From positions 124,001 to 188,000 of the forward strand of contig JACKMA010000005.1 of assembly GCA_024235635.1 (NCBI GenBank): a stretch of 64,000 bases of DNA. The letters run 5' to 3'. The notes beneath the pieces were generated by a model. That model saw nothing but the letters and a program-made list of their open reading frames with translations, was not told where the DNA came from and did no database searches. Below are positions 61,626 to 64,000 of the stretch, one piece after another. The DNA comes from Zoogloeaceae bacterium. Its GTDB lineage: Bacteria > Pseudomonadota > Gammaproteobacteria > Burkholderiales > Rhodocyclaceae. Position numbers and translations under genes: made by a program. Numbering within the stretch: position 1 is the stretch's first letter; each line of letters opens with the position of its first letter.

Positions 61626-64000
61626 ATGGCACGACGACGCGTCTTCCTGCAGGACTGGTGGACCCAAATCTTCGACCGCTTCGCCCATTCCTATCTGGTC
61701 TGGGCGATGGTGGTGGTGATCCTCGCGTTCGGTGCGGTGAACATCCGCGAGGTGGTCGCCGACTATGCCGAGCGCGAGTCGGTGATGCTCGCCGATCACC
61801 AGGCGCTGTTGCTGGAACGCAAGCGGGAGGAGTTCGAGGACGTCTTCCGCGCGCTGCATGAGAGCACGCGCACGATCGCCCTGATCCCGGCGATCCGTGC
61901 CGTGGAAGGCGGCAACCGGCGCAGTGCGCTGGTGCGGGCCGAGCGGCAGGGCAGGCTGTCGCTGGACATCCACCAGACCGTGCAGCAGATCTACCGCAAC
62001 CTCTACCGCAACATTCGGGTATCCGAAATCTATTACGTGCTGGATGGCTTCCGTCCCGATCTCGGCGAGGTGCCGTTCTTCATGTACGACGAGCTGATCA
62101 GCGCCGACGGCGACGTCGGTCCGAGCGGGGCGCACGATCTCGGGTCGGAGGAACAGGAGTACGACCACTACCTGCGCCAGCTCGACTGGTTCCGCGAACG
62201 CTATCCACTCTGGCTGTTCGACGACAACATCGACGGCATTCCGGCCGTGCTGTCGCCGCCGCTGCAGACCTGCGATCTCAGCCAGCTCACGGCGACCGAG
62301 CATCCGGACCCGCGTGACGCCGAGGGTCTGCTCTATTCAGTGCCGGTCTATGGCACATCGGACGGACACTTCAAGGGCTTGATCTCGGCTGTGCTGAGGG
62401 CGAACGTGCTCGAGGCCCTGATCATCGGCGTGCCGCATCTGATCGTCACCGCGGCGGATGCGGCCAACGCCCGTCGCCTGGGCTTCGCGATGCCCGAGGC
62501 CGCCGCGAGCTTCGTCCTGCGCCATGCCGGCTACGGCCTCGAGATCTTCGATCGCCGCAATCGACTGCTGGCCGACGGTCTCGACGCCGCGCGGCAAAGG
62601 AGCGACGCTGGACGCTGGGCGGAGATTCGCCTGCGCGGGCGGACCGACGGTGAACTGACGCTGCATCACTATCTTTCGGCCCAGACGATCGCGGAACTGG
62701 CCGCGCCCCTGCGCAACGAGCGTGATCGCGCGTTGGCGGCGCGAGTGCTGCTTTTGCTCGCCCTGATGGCGGTCTTCTGGCGATCGATCCGCGATCAGCG
62801 CCACCATCATGCCGAGCTGGTCAGGCTGGCCCATTTCGACAGCCTGACCGATCTTCCCAATCGCCGGCTGTTCATGCAGCGTCTCGAACAGTCGCTGGCC
62901 CGGGCTCGCCGCCACCGCAGCCGGCTTGGCCTGATGTTCCTCGATGTCGACAATTTCGGCAGCATCAACGACGCGATCGGTCACGACAGCGGCGATGCGC
63001 TGCTGGTGGCGGTCGCCACCCGGTTGCGGGAGACCCTGCGCGGTGGCGACGAAGTCGGACTGGGTGCCGCGTCGCGCGACGAGCGCACGACACTGGCGAG
63101 GCTTTCCGGCGACGACTTCACGCTGATCTTCGAGGATCTCGCCCGCGCCGACGACGTCGCGGTGGTTGCCGAACGATTGATCGACGCGTTTCGCGAGCCC
63201 CTGATACTCGGTGGCGAAGCGGTCGAGGTGACGCTGAGCGCAGGGGTCGCCGTGTTCCCGGACGATGCCGGCAACGGCAACGATCTGATGATCTGTGCCG
63301 AACAGGCCCAGCGCCATGCCAGCGCCACCGGTGCGCGCCAGTACCACGTTTTCAATGACGAAATGCGCCGCCGGACCGAGCGCCGCAATGCGCTCGTGCG
63401 CGAGTTGCCCCAGGCGGTGCGAGGGCGTCAGTTCAGCCTGGCCTATCAACCCAAACTGGCACTGCCGTCAGGCCGGATCGCGTCGTTCGAGGCCTTGCTG
63501 CGCTGGCACAGCCCGGTGTTGGGCCAGGTGTCGCCGGCCGAATTCGTGCCCCTGCTCGAGCGCAGCGGGCAGATCGTCGAAGTCGGTCGGTGGATACTGG
63601 ATACGGCGTGCCGGCAACTGCGGCAATGGCAGCGCCAGGGGCACGCCGATCTGCGCATCAGCGTCAATGTGTCGGCACGCCAACTGCTGCTCTCCGACGT
63701 CGTCGCTGCGGTCGACGAGGTGCTCGCCGAGACTGGCCTGGCGGCAAATACGCTGACCCTGGAGATCACCGAATCGATGGTGATCGACAATCTGCAGGAC
63801 GGGCGCCGACTGCTCGAGCGGCTGCGCGGGCTCGGCGTGCGCCTCGCGATCGACGATTTCGGCACCGGCTACAGCTCATTGACCTATCTGCAGAGCCTGC
63901 CGGTCGATTGTCTCAAGCTCGACAAGACGATGATCGATACGGTGCTGGACGCGCGGGGCGCCCACGTCGTGCGCTCGACCATTGCGCTCGCCCATGGTCT
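61626..64000 (+). CDS. Membrane sensor GGDEF-EAL protein, cut by window end
   Basis: About 791 codons are visible. A helix (about 22-42) and a second (about 373-390) enclose a large periplasmic sensor domain. The GGDEF domain starts HFDSLTDLPNRRLFMQRL but its active site reads LSGDDFTLIF, so the GG and final Glu are altered. The EAL domain has FEALLRWHSP, NVSARQL, EITESMV, DDFGTGYSSLTYLQ and KLDKTMI before the window ends. It may mainly hydrolyse c-di-GMP. Confidence 0.9.
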   Translation, partial: MARRRVFLQDWWTQIFDRFAHSYLVWAMVVVILAFGAVNIREVVADYAERESVMLADHQALLLERKREEFEDVFRALHESTRTIALIPAIRAVEGGNRRSALVRAERQGRLSLDIHQTVQQIYRNLYRNIRVSEIYYVLDGFRPDLGEVPFFMYDELISADGDVGPSGAHDLGSEEQEYDHYLRQLDWFRERYPLWLFDDNIDGIPAVLSPPLQTCDLSQLTATEHPDPRDAEGLLYSVPVYGTSDGHFKGLISAVLRANVLEALIIGVPHLIVTAADAANARRLGFAMPEAAASFVLRHAGYGLEIFDRRNRLLADGLDAARQRSDAGRWAEIRLRGRTDGELTLHHYLSAQTIAELAAPLRNERDRALAARVLLLLALMAVFWRSIRDQRHHHAELVRLAHFDSLTDLPNRRLFMQRLEQSLARARRHRSRLGLMFLDVDNFGSINDAIGHDSGDALLVAVATRLRETLRGGDEVGLGAASRDERTTLARLSGDDFTLIFEDLARADDVAVVAERLIDAFREPLILGGEAVEVTLSAGVAVFPDDAGNGNDLMICAEQAQRHASATGARQYHVFNDEMRRRTERRNALVRELPQAVRGRQFSLAYQPKLALPSGRIASFEALLRWHSPVLGQVSPAEFVPLLERSGQIVEVGRWILDTACRQLRQWQRQGHADLRISVNVSARQLLLSDVVAAVDEVLAETGLAANTLTLEITESMVIDNLQDGRRLLERLRGLGVRLAIDDFGTGYSSLTYLQSLPVDCLKLDKTMIDTVLDARGAHVVRSTIALAHG

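Overview
The window looks like chromosomal DNA from a high-GC (about two-thirds G+C by eye) betaproteobacterium, most likely Rhodocyclales-like. Supporting markers are a DUF3567 protein, a DUF1841 protein, GreB with the acidic betaproteobacterial N-terminal extension, an rsx/rnf-nth operon, phasin plus PHB depolymerase, a PEP-CTERM protein, and remnants of an acetone carboxylase locus. The family-level placement is inference. I saw no rRNA or tRNA gene, no transposase, no integrase and no CRISPR array. Gene density is normal except for a few 300-650 bp stretches in the last quarter.

Layout. 1-7.1 kb: two HDOD signalling proteins, a CDF metal exporter, a large unknown protein, an EEP-fold phosphohydrolase, a DUF2189 membrane protein, an alpha/beta hydrolase and a YdcH-like peptide. 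7.3-10.3 kb: DUF3567, greB, and htpG behind a recognisable heat-shock (sigma-32) promoter and followed by a strong intrinsic terminator. 10.3-15 kb: a TSUP exporter and a persulfide-dioxygenase-like metallohydrolase (a sulfur detoxification pair), a ClC channel with a long extra tail, and a MarR regulator. 15-18.4 kb: a CoxE-like VWA protein, a degenerate EAL-HDOD protein and a MoxR ATPase in one minus-strand unit. 18.5-20.5 kb: two small cytochromes c and a PEP-CTERM protein. 20.5-27 kb: rsxABCDGE-nth-DUF1841, transcribed leftward. 27-33 kb: pyrD, a small barrel-like outer-membrane candidate, the N-degron transferases bpt and aat, and an iron-type ABC ATPase, with the cognate permease divergent.

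33-44.4 kb: a caspase-like/EF-loop/TIR fusion behind an acyltransferase, a 3D-domain lipoprotein, a GST, a PQQ-type sugar dehydrogenase, a PstS-like protein with a hybrid histidine kinase carrying a G10 tract, alkB, an M32 carboxypeptidase and a duplicated-module membrane protein. 44.5-47.7 kb: alaS and a NUDIX hydrolase. 47.7-49.4 kb: a decaying acetone-carboxylase scar (acxA with an in-frame amber codon, joined to the tail of its activator acxR) that still has a near-perfect sigma-54 promoter. 49.4-52 kb: a CmcJ/NvfI-family oxygenase, a DsbA-like isomerase and a LysR regulator. 52-64 kb: a PAS-GGDEF-EAL protein, a rhodanese/MarR divergent pair with two palindromic operators, a transmembrane pseudokinase, an MscS channel, a PHB depolymerase-phasin pair, and a membrane GGDEF-EAL protein cut by the window end.

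Themes. Cyclic-di-GMP/HDOD signalling recurs (five proteins). Storage-polymer, redox (Rsx, cytochromes c) and stress functions (HtpG, AlkB, Nth, sulfur detoxification) dominate. The most unusual loci are the caspase-TIR protein whose catalytic histidine position is cysteine, the acetone-carboxylase scar next to an uncharacterised oxygenase operon, the pseudokinase, and an iron-transporter ATPase carrying a four-cysteine motif.
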